The notes below the pieces were generated by a model, which did not search any database, was not told where the DNA came from, and saw only the letters and a list, made by a program, of their open reading frames with translations. 64,000 nt of DNA from Prosopocoilus inquinatus (Eukaryota; Arthropoda; Insecta; Coleoptera; Lucanidae), in contig JAYKNF010000016.1 of the NCBI GenBank assembly GCA_036172665.1, positions 1,054,001 to 1,118,000 of the forward strand, given 5' to 3'. Both the position numbers and the translations under genes were made by a program. Positions 33,601 through 47,700 of this stretch are shown here, piece after piece (positions within the stretch are counted from its first letter, which is position 1; the number at the start of each line of letters is the position of its first letter).

Positions 33601-36600
33601 GAAACGCCAAATAATGTGAAAGATAGAGAAGATCGGTTAGTTAAATCACAGGAACAACGCTAACACGTGTTGCTTCGTTCAAAACTATTTCCGGCTTCTG
33701 TTGCCCCCGAAAACTTCGTATCTCACTTCAGACTTACAGGAGTCAGTCGAAACGTAAAATAATGTGAAAGATAGTGAAGATCAGTTAGTTAAATCACAGG
33801 AACAACGCTAACACGTGTTACTTCGTTCAGAAATATTTCCAGCTTCTGCTGTGTCCTATAACTTCTTATCTCACATCATAGTTACTGGAGTCCGTCGAAA
33901 CGCCGAATAATGTGAAAGATAGAGAAGATCGGTTAGTTAAATCACAGTAACAACGCTAACACGTGTTGGTTCGTTCGAAACTATTTCCAGCTTCTGCTGT
34001 GTCCTAGAACTTCGCGTCTCACATCAGGCTTACTGGAGTCCGTCGAAACGTCAAATAAGGTGAAAGGTAGTGAAGATCGATTAGATAAATCACATTAACA
34101 ACGATAACAAATGTTGCTTCGTTCAAAACTATTTCCAGCTTCTGTTGCCCCCGAAAACTTCGTATCTTACATCAGAGTTACAGGAGTCAGTGGAAACGTC
34201 AAATAATGTGAAAGATAGTGAAGATCAGTTAGTTAAATCACAGGAACAACGCTAACACGTGTTACTTCGTTCAGAAATATTTCCAGCTTCTGCTGTATCC
34301 TAGAACTTCGTATCTCACATCATAGTTACTGGAGTCCGTCGAACCGCCAAATAATGTGAAAGATAGAGAAGATCGGTTAGTTAAATCACAGGAACAACGA
34401 TAACAAATGTTGCTTCGTTCAGAAATATTTCCAGCTTCTGCTGTGTCCTAGAACTTCGTATATCACATCATAGTTACTGGAGTCCGTCGAAACGTCAAAT
34501 AAGGTGAAAGGTAGTGAAGATCGATTAGATAAATCACAGGAACAACGCTAACACGTGTTGCTTCTTTCAAAACTATTTCCAGCTTCTGCTGTGTCCTAGA
34601 ACTTCGTATCTCATATCATAGTTACTGGAGTTCATCTAAACGTCAAATAATGCGAAGGGTAGTGAAGATCGATTAGATAAATCACAGGAACAACGCTAAC
34701 ACGTGTTGCTTCGTTCAGAAATATTTCCAGCTTCTGCTGTGTCCTAGAACTTCGTATCTCACATCATAGATACTGGAGTACATCTAAACGTCAAATAATG
34801 CGAAGGGTAGTGAAGATCGATTAGATAAATCACAGGAACAACGCTAACACGTGTTGCTTCGTGCAGAAATATTTCCAGCTTCTGCTAAGATCTAGAACTT
34901 CGTATCTCACATCATAGTTACTGGTGTCCGTCGAAACGTCATATAAGGTGAGAGGTAGTGAAGATCGATTAGGTAAATCACAGGAACAACGCCAACACGT
35001 GTTACTTCGTTCAGAAATATTTCCAGCTTCTGCTATGTCCTAGAACTTCGTATCTCACATCATAGTTACTGGAGTCCGTCGAAACGCCAAATAATGTGAA
35101 AGATAGAGAAGATCGGTTAGTTAAATCACAGGAACAACGCTAACACGTGTTGCTTCGTTCAAAACTATTTCCGGCTTCTGTTGCCCCCGAAAACTTCGTA
35201 TCTCACATCAGAGTTACAGGAGTCCGTCGAAAAGTCAAATAATGTGAAAGATAGTGAAGATCAGTTATTTAAATCACAGGAAAAACGCTAACACGTGTTA
35301 CTTCGTTCAGAAATATTTCCAGCTTCTGCTGTGTCCTAGAACTTCGTATCTCACTTCAGACTTACAGGAGTCAGTCGAAACGTAAAATAATGTGAAAGAT
35401 AGTGAAGATCAGTTAGTTAAATCACAGGAACAACGCTAACACGTGTTACTTCGTTCAGAAATATTTCCAGCTTCTGCTGTGTCCTATAACTTCTTATCTC
35501 ACATCATAGTTACTGGAGTCCGTCGAAACGCCGAATAATGTGAAAGATAGAGAAGATCGGTTAGTTAAATCACAGTAACAACGCTAATACGTGTTGGTTC
35601 GTTCGAAACTATTTCCAGCTTCTGCTGTGTCCTAGAACTTCGCGTCTCACATCAGGCTTACTGGAGTCCGTCGAAACGTCAAATAAGGTGAAAGGTAGTG
35701 AAGATCGATTAGATAAATCACAGGAACAACGCTAACACGTGTTGCTTCTTTCAAAACTATTTCCAGCTTCTGCTGTGTCCTAGAACTTCGTATCTCATAT
35801 CATAGTTACTGGAGTTTATCTAAACGTCAAATAATGCGAAGGGTAGTGAAGATCGATTAGATAAATCACAGGAACAACGCTAACACGTGTTGCTTCGTGC
35901 AGAAATATTTCCAGCTTCTGCTAAGATCTAGAACTTCGTATCTCACATCATAGATACTGGAGTACATCTAAACGTCAAATAATGCGAAGGGTAGTGAAGA
36001 TCGATTAGATAAATCACAGGAACAACGCTAACACGTGTTGCTTCGTGCAGAAATATTTCCAGCTTCTGCTAAGATCTAGAACTTCGTATCTCACATCATA
36101 GTTACTGGTGTCCGTCGAAACGTCATATAAGGTGAGAGGTAGTGTAGATCGATTAGGTAAATCACAGGAACAACGCTAACACGTGTTACTTCGTTCAGAA
36201 ATATTTCCAGCTTCTGCTATGTCCTAGAACTTCGTATCTCACATCATAGTTACTGGAGTCCGTCGAAACGCCAAATAATGTGAAAGATAGAGAAGATCGG
36301 TTAGTTAAATCACAGGAACAACGCTAACACGTGTTGCTTCGTTCAAAACTATTTCCGGCTTCTGTTGCCCCCGAAAACTTCGTATCTCACTTCAGACTTA
36401 CAGGAGTCAGTCGAAACGTAAAATAATGTGAAAGATAGTGAAGATCAGTTAGTTAAATCACAGGAACAACGCTAACACGTGTTACTTCGTTCAGAAATAT
36501 TTCCAGCTTCTGCTGTGTCCTATAACTTCTTATCTCACATCATAGTTACTGGAGTCCGTCGAAACGCCGAATAATGTGAAAGATAGAGAAGATCGGTTAG

Positions 36601-39600
36601 TTAAATCACAGTAACAACGCTAACACGTGTTGGTTCGTTCGAAACTATTTCCAGCTTCTGCTGTGTCCTAGAACTTCGCGTCTCACATCAGGCTTACTGG
36701 AGTCCGTCGAAACGTCAAATAAGGTGAAAGGTAGTGAAGATCGATTAGATAAATCACATTAACAACGATAACAAATGTTGCTTCGTTCAAAACTATTTCC
36801 AGCTTCTGTTGCCCCCGAAAACTTCGTATCTTACATCAGAGTTACAGGAGTCAGTGGAAACGTCAAATAATGTGAAAGATAGTGAAGATCAGTTAGTTAA
36901 ATCACAGGAACAACGCTAACACGTGTTACTTCGTTCAGAAATATTTCCAGCTTCTGCTGTATCCTAGAACTTCGTATCTCACATCATAGTTACTGGAGTC
37001 CGTCGAACCGCCAAATAATGTGAAAGATAGAGAAGATCGGTTAGTTAAATCACAGGAACAACGATAACAAATGTTGCTTCGTTCAGAAATATTTCCAGCT
37101 TCTGCTGTGTCCTAGAACTTCGTATATCACATCATAGTTACTGGAGTCCGTCGAAACGTCAAATAAGGTGAAAGGTAGTGAAGATCGATTAGATAAATCA
37201 CAGGAACAACGCTAACACGTGTTGCTTCTTTCAAAACTATTTCCAGCTTCTGCTGTGTCCTAGAACTTCGTATCTCATATCATAGTTACTGGAGTTCATC
37301 TAAACGTCAAATAATGCGAAGGGTAGTGAAGATCGATTAGATAAATCACAGGAACAACGCTAACACGTGTTGCTTCGTTCAGAAATATTTCCAGCTTCTG
37401 CTGTGTCCTAGAACTTCGTATCTCACATCATAGATACTGGAGTACATCTAAACGTCAAATAATGCGAAGGGTAGTGAAGATCGATTAGATAAATCACAGG
37501 AACAACGCTAACACGTGTTGCTTCGTGCAGAAATATTTCCAGCTTCTGCTAAGATCTAGAACTTCGTATCTCACATCATAGTTACTGGTGTCCGTCGAAA
37601 CGTCATATAAGGTGAGAGGTAGTGAAGATCGATTAGGTAAATCACAGGAACAACGCCAACACGTGTTACTTCGTTCAGAAATATTTCCAGCTTCTGCTAT
37701 GTCCTAGAACTTCGTATCTCACATCATAGTTACTGGAGTCCGTCGAAACGCCAAATAATGTGAAAGATAGAGAAGATCGGTTAGTTAAATCACAGGAACA
37801 ACGCTAACACGTGTTGCTTCGTTCAAAACTATTTCCGGCTTCTGTTGCCCCCGAAAACTTCGTATCTCACATCAGAGTTACAGGAGTCCGTCGAAAAGTC
37901 AAATAATGTGAAAGATAGTGAAGATCAGTTATTTAAATCACAGGAAAAACGCTAACACGTGTTACTTCGTTCAGAAATATTTCCAGCTTCTGCTGTGTCC
38001 TAGAACTTCGTATCTCACTTCAGACTTACAGGAGTCAGTCGAAACGTAAAATAATGTGAAAGATAGTGAAGATCAGTTAGTTAAATTACAGGAACAACGC
38101 TAACACGTGTTACTTCGTTCAGAAATATTTCCAGCTTCTCCTGTGTCCTATAACTTCTTATCTCACATCATAGTTACTGGAGTCCGTCGAAACGCCGAAT
38201 AATGTGAAAGATAGAGAAGATCGGTTAGTTAAATCACAGTAACAACGCTAATACGTGTTGGTTCGTTCGAAACTATTTCCAGCTTCTGCTGTGTCCTAGA
38301 ACTTCGCGTCTCACATCAGGCTTACTGGAGTCCGTCGAAACGTCAAATAAGGTGAAAGGTAGTGAAGATCGATTAGATAAATCACATTAACAACGATAAC
38401 AAATGTTGCTTCGTTCAAAACTATTTCCAGCTTCTGTTGCCCCCGAAAACTTCGTATCTTGCATGAGAGTTACAGGAGTCAGTGGAAACGTCAAATAATG
38501 TGAAAGATAGTGAAGATCAGTTAGTTAAATCACAGGAACAACGCTAACACGTGTTACTTCGTTCAGAAATATTTCCAGCTTCTGCTGTATCCTAGAACTT
38601 CGTATCTCACATCATAGTTACTGGAGTCCGTCGAAACGCCAAATAATGTGAAAGATAGAGAAGATCGGTTAGTTAAATCACAGGAACAACGATAACAAAT
38701 GTTGCTTCGTTCAGAAATATTTCCAGCTTCTGCTGTGTCCTAGAACTTCGTATATCACATCATAGTTACTGGAGTCCGTCGAAACGCCAAATACTGTGAA
38801 AGATAGAGAAGATCGGTTAGTTAAATCACAGTAACAACGATAACAAATGTTGCTTCGTTCAAAACTATTTCCAGCTTCTGTTGACCCCGAAAACTTTGTA
38901 TCTTACATCAGAGTTACAGGAGTCAGTGGAAACGTCAAATAATGTGAAAGATAGTGAAGATCAGTTAGTTAAATCACAGGAACAACGTTAACACGTGTTA
39001 CTTCGTTCAGAAATATTTCCAGCTTCTGCTGTATCCTAGAACTTCGTATCTCACATTATAGTTACTGGAGTCCGCCGAAACGCCAAATAATGTGAAAGAT
39101 AGAGAAGATCGGTTAGTTAAATCACAGGAACAACGATAACAAATGTTGCTTCGTTCAGAAATATTTCCAGCTTCTGCTGTGTCCTAGAACTTCGTATATC
39201 ACATCATAGTTACTGGAGTACATCTAAACATCAAATAATGCGAAGGGTAGTGAAGATCGATTAGATAAATCACAGGAACAACGCTAACATGTGTTGCTTC
39301 TTTCAAAACTATTTCCAGCTTCTGCTGTGTCCTAAAACTTCGTATCTCACATCATAGTTACTGGAGTCCGTCGAAACGCCAAATATTGTGAAAGATAGAG
39401 AAGATCGGTTAGTTAAATCACAGTAACAACGCTAACACGTGTTGCTTCGTTCAAAACTCTTTCCTGCTTCTGTTGCCCCCGAAAACTTCGTATCTCACAT
39501 CAGAGTTACAGGAGTCCGTCGAAACGTCAAATAATGTGAAAGATAGTGAAGGTCAGTTATTTAAATCACAGGAACATCGCTAACACGTGTTACTTCGTTC

Positions 39601-41740
39601 AGAAATATTTCGAGGTTCTGCTGTGTCCTAGAACTTCGTATCTCACATCATAGTTACTGGAGTCCGTCGAAACGCCAAATAATGTGAAAGATAGAGAACA
39701 TCAATTAGGTAAATCACAGGAACAACGATAACAAATGTTGCTTCGTTCAAAACTATTTCCAGCTTCTGTTGCCCCCGAAAACTTCGTATCTCACATCAGA
39801 GTTACAGGAGTCCGTCGAAACGTCAAATAATGTGAAAGATGGTGAAGATCAGTTAGTTAAACCACAGGAACAACGCTAACACGTGTTGCTTCGTGCAGAA
39901 ATATTTCCAGCTTCTGCTGTCTCCTAGAACTTCGTATCTCACATTATAGTTACAGGAGTCCGTCGAAACGTCAAATAATGTGAAAGATGGTGAAGATCAG
40001 TTAGTTAAATCACAGGAACAACGCTAACACGTGTTGCTTCGTTCAGAAATATTTCCAGCTTCTGCTGTGTCCTAGAATTTCGTATCTCACATCATAGTTA
40101 CTGGAGTTCATCTAAACGTCAAATAATGCGAAGGGTAGTGAAGATCGATTAGATAAAACACAGGAACAACGCTAACACGTGTTACTTCGTTTAGAAATAT
40201 TTCCAGCTTCTGCTGTGTCCTAGAACTTCGTATCTCACATCATAGTTACTGGAGTTCATCTAAACGTCAAATAATGCGAAGGGTAGTGAAGATCTATTAG
40301 ATAAATCACAGGAACAACTCTAACACGTGTTGCTTCGTTCAAAACTATTTCCGGCTTCTGTTGCCGCCGAGAACTTCGTGTCTTACATCAGAGTTACAGG
40401 AGTCTGTCGAAACGTCAAATAATGTGAAAGATAGTGAAGATCAGTTAGTTAAATCACAGGAACAACGCTAACACGTGTTACTTCGTTCAGAAATATTTCC
40501 AGCTTCTGCTGTATCCTAGAACTTCGTATCTCACATTATAGTTACTGGAGTCCGTCGAGACGCCAAATAATGTGAAAGATAGAGAAGGTCGGTTAGTTAA
40601 ATCACAGGAACAACGATAACAAATGTTGCTTAATTCAGAAATATTTCCAGCTTCTGCTGTGTCCTAGAACTTCATATCTCATATCATAGTTATTGGAGTC
40701 CGTCGAAACGTCAAATAATGTGAAAGATAGAGAAGATCAATTAGGTAAATCACAGGAACAACGATAACAAATGTTGCTTCGTTCAAAACTATTTCCAGCT
40801 TCTGTTGCCCCCGAAAACTTCGTATCTCACATCAGAGTTACAGGAGTCCGTCGAAACGTCAAATAATGTGAAAGATGGTGAAGATCAGTTAGTTAAACCA
40901 CAGGAACAACGCTAACACGTGTTACTTCGTTCAGAAATATTTCCAGCTTCCGCTGTGTCCTAGAACTTCGTATCTCACATCGTAGATACTGGAGTACATC
41001 TAAACGTCAAATAATGCGAAGGGTAGTGAAGATCGATTAGATAAATCACAGGAACAACGCTAACACGTGCTGCTTCGTTCAAAACTATTTCCAGCCTCTG
41101 CTGTGTCCTAGAACTTCGTATCTCACATCAGAGTTACAGGAGTCCGTCGAAACCACAAATAATGTGAAAGATAGTGAAGATCGGTTAGTTAAATCACAGG
41201 AACAACGCTAACACGTGTTGATTCGTTCCGAAATATTTCCAGCTTCTGCTGTGTCCTAGAACTTCGTATCTCACATCATAGTTACTGGAGTTCATCTAAA
41301 CGTCAAATAATGCGAAGGGTAGTGAAGATCTATTAGATAAATCACAGGAACAACTCTAACACGTGTTGCTTCGTTCAAAACTATTTCCGGCTTCTGTTGC
41401 CGCCGAGAACTTCGTGTCTTACATCAGAGTTACAGGAGTCTGTCGAAACGTCAAATAATGTGAAAGATAGTGAAGATCAGTTAGTTAAATCACAGGAACA
41501 ACGCTAACACGTGTTACTTCGTTCAGAAATATTTCCAGCTTCTGCTGTATCCTAGAACTTCGTATCTCACATTATAGTTACTGGAGTCCGTCGAGACGCC
41601 AAATAATGTGAAAGATAGAGAAGATCGGTTAGTTAAATCACAGGAACAACGATAACAAATGTTGCTTAATTCAGAAATATTTCCAGCTTCTGCTGTGTCC
41701 TAGAACTTCATATCTCATATCATAGTTATTGGAGTCCGTC
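33601..41740. repeat. Giant higher-order repeat, copy 2 (55 monomers, 8140 bp)
   Basis: Same order of monomer variants as copy 1. CTTGCATGAGAG lies at 29873 in copy 1, 38458 here and 46598 in copy 3. This copy lacks three consecutive monomers present near 32240-32720 in copy 1 and 48960-49440 in copy 3; the join is near 40800-40950. It shares small changes with copy 3 and not copy 1: GTCGAAAAGTC near 35228, AAATTACAGG near 38084, AGAAGGTCGG near 40586. Confidence 0.88.
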
Positions 41741-44700
41741 GAAACGCCAAATAATGTGAAAGATAGAGAAGATCGGTTAGTTAAATCACAGGAACAACGC
41801 TAACACGTGTTGCTTCGTTCAAAACTATTTCCGGCTTCTGTTGCCCCCGAAAACTTCGTATCTCACTTCAGACTTACAGGAGTCAGTCGAAACGTAAAAT
41901 AATGTGAAAGATAGTGAAGATCAGTTAGTTAAATCACAGGAACAACGCTAACACGTGTTACTTCGTTCAGAAATATTTCCAGCTTCTGCTGTGTCCTATA
42001 ACTTCTTATCTCACATCATAGTTACTGGAGTCCGTCGAAACGCCGAATAATGTGAAAGATAGAGAAGATCGGTTAGTTAAATCACAGTAACAACGCTAAC
42101 ACGTGTTGGTTCGTTCGAAACTATTTCCAGCTTCTGCTGTGTCCTAGAACTTCGCGTCTCACATCAGGCTTACTGGAGTCCGTCGAAACGTCAAATAAGG
42201 TGAAAGGTAGTGAAGATCGATTAGATAAATCACATTAACAACGATAACAAATGTTGCTTCGTTCAAAACTATTTCCAGCTTCTGTTGCCCCCGAAAACTT
42301 CGTATCTTACATCAGAGTTACAGGAGTCAGTGGAAACGTCAAATAATGTGAAAGATAGTGAAGATCAGTTAGTTAAATCACAGGAACAACGCTAACACGT
42401 GTTACTTCGTTCAGAAATATTTCCAGCTTCTGCTGTATCCTAGAACTTCGTATCTCACATCATAGTTACTGGAGTCCGTCGAACCGCCAAATAATGTGAA
42501 AGATAGAGAAGATCGGTTAGTTAAATCACAGGAACAACGATAACAAATGTTGCTTCGTTCAGAAATATTTCCAGCTTCTGCTGTGTCCTAGAACTTCGTA
42601 TATCACATCATAGTTACTGGAGTCCGTCGAAACGTCAAATAAGGTGAAAGGTAGTGAAGATCGATTAGATAAATCACAGGAACAACGCTAACACGTGTTG
42701 CTTCTTTCAAAACTATTTCCAGCTTCTGCTGTGTCCTAGAACTTCGTATCTCATATCATAGTTACTGGAGTTCATCTAAACGTCAAATAATGCGAAGGGT
42801 AGTGAAGATCGATTAGATAAATCACAGGAACAACGCTAACACGTGTTGCTTCGTTCAGAAATATTTCCAGCTTCTGCTGTGTCCTAGAACTTCGTATCTC
42901 ACATCATAGATACTGGAGTACATCTAAACGTCAAATAATGCGAAGGGTAGTGAAGATCGATTAGATAAATCACAGGAACAACGCTAACACGTGTTGCTTC
43001 GTGCAGAAATATTTCCAGCTTCTGCTAAGATCTAGAACTTCGTATCTCACATCATAGTTACTGGTGTCCGTCGAAACGTCATATAAGGTGAGAGGTAGTG
43101 AAGATCGATTAGGTAAATCACAGGAACAACGCCAACACGTGTTACTTCGTTCAGAAATATTTCCAGCTTCTGCTATGTCCTAGAACTTCGTATCTCACAT
43201 CATAGTTACTGGAGTCCGTCGAAACGCCAAATAATGTGAAAGATAGAGAAGATCGGTTAGTTAAATCACAGGAACAACGCTAACACGTGTTGCTTCGTTC
43301 AAAACTATTTCCGGCTTCTGTTGCCCCCGAAAACTTCGTATCTCACATCAGAGTTACAGGAGTCCGTCGAAAAGTCAAATAATGTGAAAGATAGTGAAGA
43401 TCAGTTATTTAAATCACAGGAAAAACGCTAACACGTGTTACTTCGTTCAGAAATATTTCCAGCTTCTGCTGTGTCCTAGAACTTCGTATCTCACTTCAGA
43501 CTTACAGGAGTCAGTCGAAACGTAAAATAATGTGAAAGATAGTGAAGATCAGTTAGTTAAATCACAGGAACAACGCTAACACGTGTTACTTCGTTCAGAA
43601 ATATTTCCAGCTTCTGCTGTGTCCTATAACTTCTTATCTCACATCATAGTTACTGGAGTCCGTCGAAACGCCGAATAATGTGAAAGATAGAGAAGATCGG
43701 TTAGTTAAATCACAGTAACAACGCTAATACGTGTTGGTTCGTTCGAAACTATTTCCAGCTTCTGCTGTGTCCTAGAACTTCGCGTCTCACATCAGGCTTA
43801 CTGGAGTCCGTCGAAACGTCAAATAAGGTGAAAGGTAGTGAAGATCGATTAGATAAATCACAGGAACAACGCTAACACGTGTTGCTTCTTTCAAAACTAT
43901 TTCCAGCTTCTGCTGTGTCCTAGAACTTCGTATCTCATATCATAGTTACTGGAGTTTATCTAAACGTCAAATAATGCGAAGGGTAGTGAAGATCGATTAG
44001 ATAAATCACAGGAACAACGCTAACACGTGTTGCTTCGTGCAGAAATATTTCCAGCTTCTGCTAAGATCTAGAACTTCGTATCTCACATCATAGATACTGG
44101 AGTACATCTAAACGTCAAATAATGCGAAGGGTAGTGAAGATCGATTAGATAAATCACAGGAACAACGCTAACACGTGTTGCTTCGTGCAGAAATATTTCC
44201 AGCTTCTGCTAAGATCTAGAACTTCGTATCTCACATCATAGTTACTGGTGTCCGTCGAAACGTCATATAAGGTGAGAGGTAGTGTAGATCGATTAGGTAA
44301 ATCACAGGAACAACGCTAACACGTGTTACTTCGTTCAGAAATATTTCCAGCTTCTGCTATGTCCTAGAACTTCGTATCTCACATCATAGTTACTGGAGTC
44401 CGTCGAAACGCCAAATAATGTGAAAGATAGAGAAGATCGGTTAGTTAAATCACAGGAACAACGCTAACACGTGTTGCTTCGTTCAAAACTATTTCCGGCT
44501 TCTGTTGCCCCCGAAAACTTCGTATCTCACTTCAGACTTACAGGAGTCAGTCGAAACGTAAAATAATGTGAAAGATAGTGAAGATCAGTTAGTTAAATCA
44601 CAGGAACAACGCTAACACGTGTTACTTCGTTCAGAAATATTTCCAGCTTCTGCTGTGTCCTATAACTTCTTATCTCACATCATAGTTACTGGAGTCCGTC

Positions 44701-47700
44701 GAAACGCCGAATAATGTGAAAGATAGAGAAGATCGGTTAGTTAAATCACAGTAACAACGCTAACACGTGTTGGTTCGTTCGAAACTATTTCCAGCTTCTG
44801 CTGTGTCCTAGAACTTCGCGTCTCACATCAGGCTTACTGGAGTCCGTCGAAACGTCAAATAAGGTGAAAGGTAGTGAAGATCGATTAGATAAATCACATT
44901 AACAACGATAACAAATGTTGCTTCGTTCAAAACTATTTCCAGCTTCTGTTGCCCCCGAAAACTTCGTATCTTACATCAGAGTTACAGGAGTCAGTGGAAA
45001 CGTCAAATAATGTGAAAGATAGTGAAGATCAGTTAGTTAAATCACAGGAACAACGCTAACACGTGTTACTTCGTTCAGAAATATTTCCAGCTTCTGCTGT
45101 ATCCTAGAACTTCGTATCTCACATCATAGTTACTGGAGTCCGTCGAACCGCCAAATAATGTGAAAGATAGAGAAGATCGGTTAGTTAAATCACAGGAACA
45201 ACGATAACAAATGTTGCTTCGTTCAGAAATATTTCCAGCTTCTGCTGTGTCCTAGAACTTCGTATATCACATCATAGTTACTGGAGTCCGTCGAAACGTC
45301 AAATAAGGTGAAAGGTAGTGAAGATCGATTAGATAAATCACAGGAACAACGCTAACACGTGTTGCTTCTTTCAAAACTATTTCCAGCTTCTGCTGTGTCC
45401 TAGAACTTCGTATCTCATATCATAGTTACTGGAGTTCATCTAAACGTCAAATAATGCGAAGGGTAGTGAAGATCGATTAGATAAATCACAGGAACAACGC
45501 TAACACGTGTTGCTTCGTTCAGAAATATTTCCAGCTTCTGCTGTGTCCTAGAACTTCGTATCTCACATCATAGATACTGGAGTACATCTAAACGTCAAAT
45601 AATGCGAAGGGTAGTGAAGATCGATTAGATAAATCACAGGAACAACGCTAACACGTGTTGCTTCGTGCAGAAATATTTCCAGCTTCTGCTAAGATCTAGA
45701 ACTTCGTATCTCACATCATAGTTACTGGTGTCCGTCGAAACGTCATATAAGGTGAGAGGTAGTGAAGATCGATTAGGTAAATCACAGGAACAACGCCAAC
45801 ACGTGTTACTTCGTTCAGAAATATTTCCAGCTTCTGCTATGTCCTAGAACTTCGTATCTCACATCATAGTTACTGGAGTCCGTCGAAACGCCAAATAATG
45901 TGAAAGATAGAGAAGATCGGTTAGTTAAATCACAGGAACAACGCTAACACGTGTTGCTTCGTTCAAAACTATTTCCGGCTTCTGTTGCCCCCGAAAACTT
46001 CGTATCTCACATCAGAGTTACAGGAGTCCGTCGAAAAGTCAAATAATGTGAAAGATAGTGAAGATCAGTTATTTAAATCACAGGAAAAACGCTAACACGT
46101 GTTACTTCGTTCAGAAATATTTCCAGCTTCTGCTGTGTCCTAGAACTTCGTATCTCACTTCAGACTTACAGGAGTCAGTCGAAACGTAAAATAATGTGAA
46201 AGATAGTGAAGATCAGTTAGTTAAATTACAGGAACAACGCTAACACGTGTTACTTCGTTCAGAAATATTTCCAGCTTCTCCTGTGTCCTATAACTTCTTA
46301 TCTCACATCATAGTTACTGGAGTCCGTCGAAACGCCGAATAATGTGAAAGATAGAGAAGATCGGTTAGTTAAATCACAGTAACAACGCTAATACGTGTTG
46401 GTTCGTTCGAAACTATTTCCAGCTTCTGCTGTGTCCTAGAACTTCGCGTCTCACATCAGGCTTACTGGAGTCCGTCGAAACGTCAAATAAGGTGAAAGGT
46501 AGTGAAGATCGATTAGATAAATCACATTAACAACGATAACAAATGTTGCTTCGTTCAAAACTATTTCCAGCTTCTGTTGCCCCCGAAAACTTCGTATCTT
46601 GCATGAGAGTTACAGGAGTCAGTGGAAACGTCAAATAATGTGAAAGATAGTGAAGATCAGTTAGTTAAATCACAGGAACAACGCTAACACGTGTTACTTC
46701 GTTCAGAAATATTTCCAGCTTCTGCTGTATCCTAGAACTTCGTATCTCACATCATAGTTACTGGAGTCCGTCGAAACGCCAAATAATGTGAAAGATAGAG
46801 AAGATCGGTTAGTTAAATCACAGGAACAACGATAACAAATGTTGCTTCGTTCAGAAATATTTCCAGCTTCTGCTGTGTCCTAGAACTTCGTATATCACAT
46901 CATAGTTACTGGAGTCCGTCGAAACGCCAAATACTGTGAAAGATAGAGAAGATCGGTTAGTTAAATCACAGTAACAACGATAACAAATGTTGCTTCGTTC
47001 AAAACTATTTCCAGCTTCTGTTGACCCCGAAAACTTTGTATCTTACATCAGAGTTACAGGAGTCAGTGGAAACGTCAAATAATGTGAAAGATAGTGAAGA
47101 TCAGTTAGTTAAATCACAGGAACAACGTTAACACGTGTTACTTCGTTCAGAAATATTTCCAGCTTCTGCTGTATCCTAGAACTTCGTATCTCACATTATA
47201 GTTACTGGAGTCCGCCGAAACGCCAAATAATGTGAAAGATAGAGAAGATCGGTTAGTTAAATCACAGGAACAACGATAACAAATGTTGCTTCGTTCAGAA
47301 ATATTTCCAGCTTCTGCTGTGTCCTAGAACTTCGTATATCACATCATAGTTACTGGAGTACATCTAAACATCAAATAATGCGAAGGGTAGTGAAGATCGA
47401 TTAGATAAATCACAGGAACAACGCTAACATGTGTTGCTTCTTTCAAAACTATTTCCAGCTTCTGCTGTGTCCTAAAACTTCGTATCTCACATCATAGTTA
47501 CTGGAGTCCGTCGAAACGCCAAATATTGTGAAAGATAGAGAAGATCGGTTAGTTAAATCACAGTAACAACGCTAACACGTGTTGCTTCGTTCAAAACTCT
47601 TTCCTGCTTCTGTTGCCCCCGAAAACTTCGTATCTCACATCAGAGTTACAGGAGTCCGTCGAAACGTCAAATAATGTGAAAGATAGTGAAGGTCAGTTAT

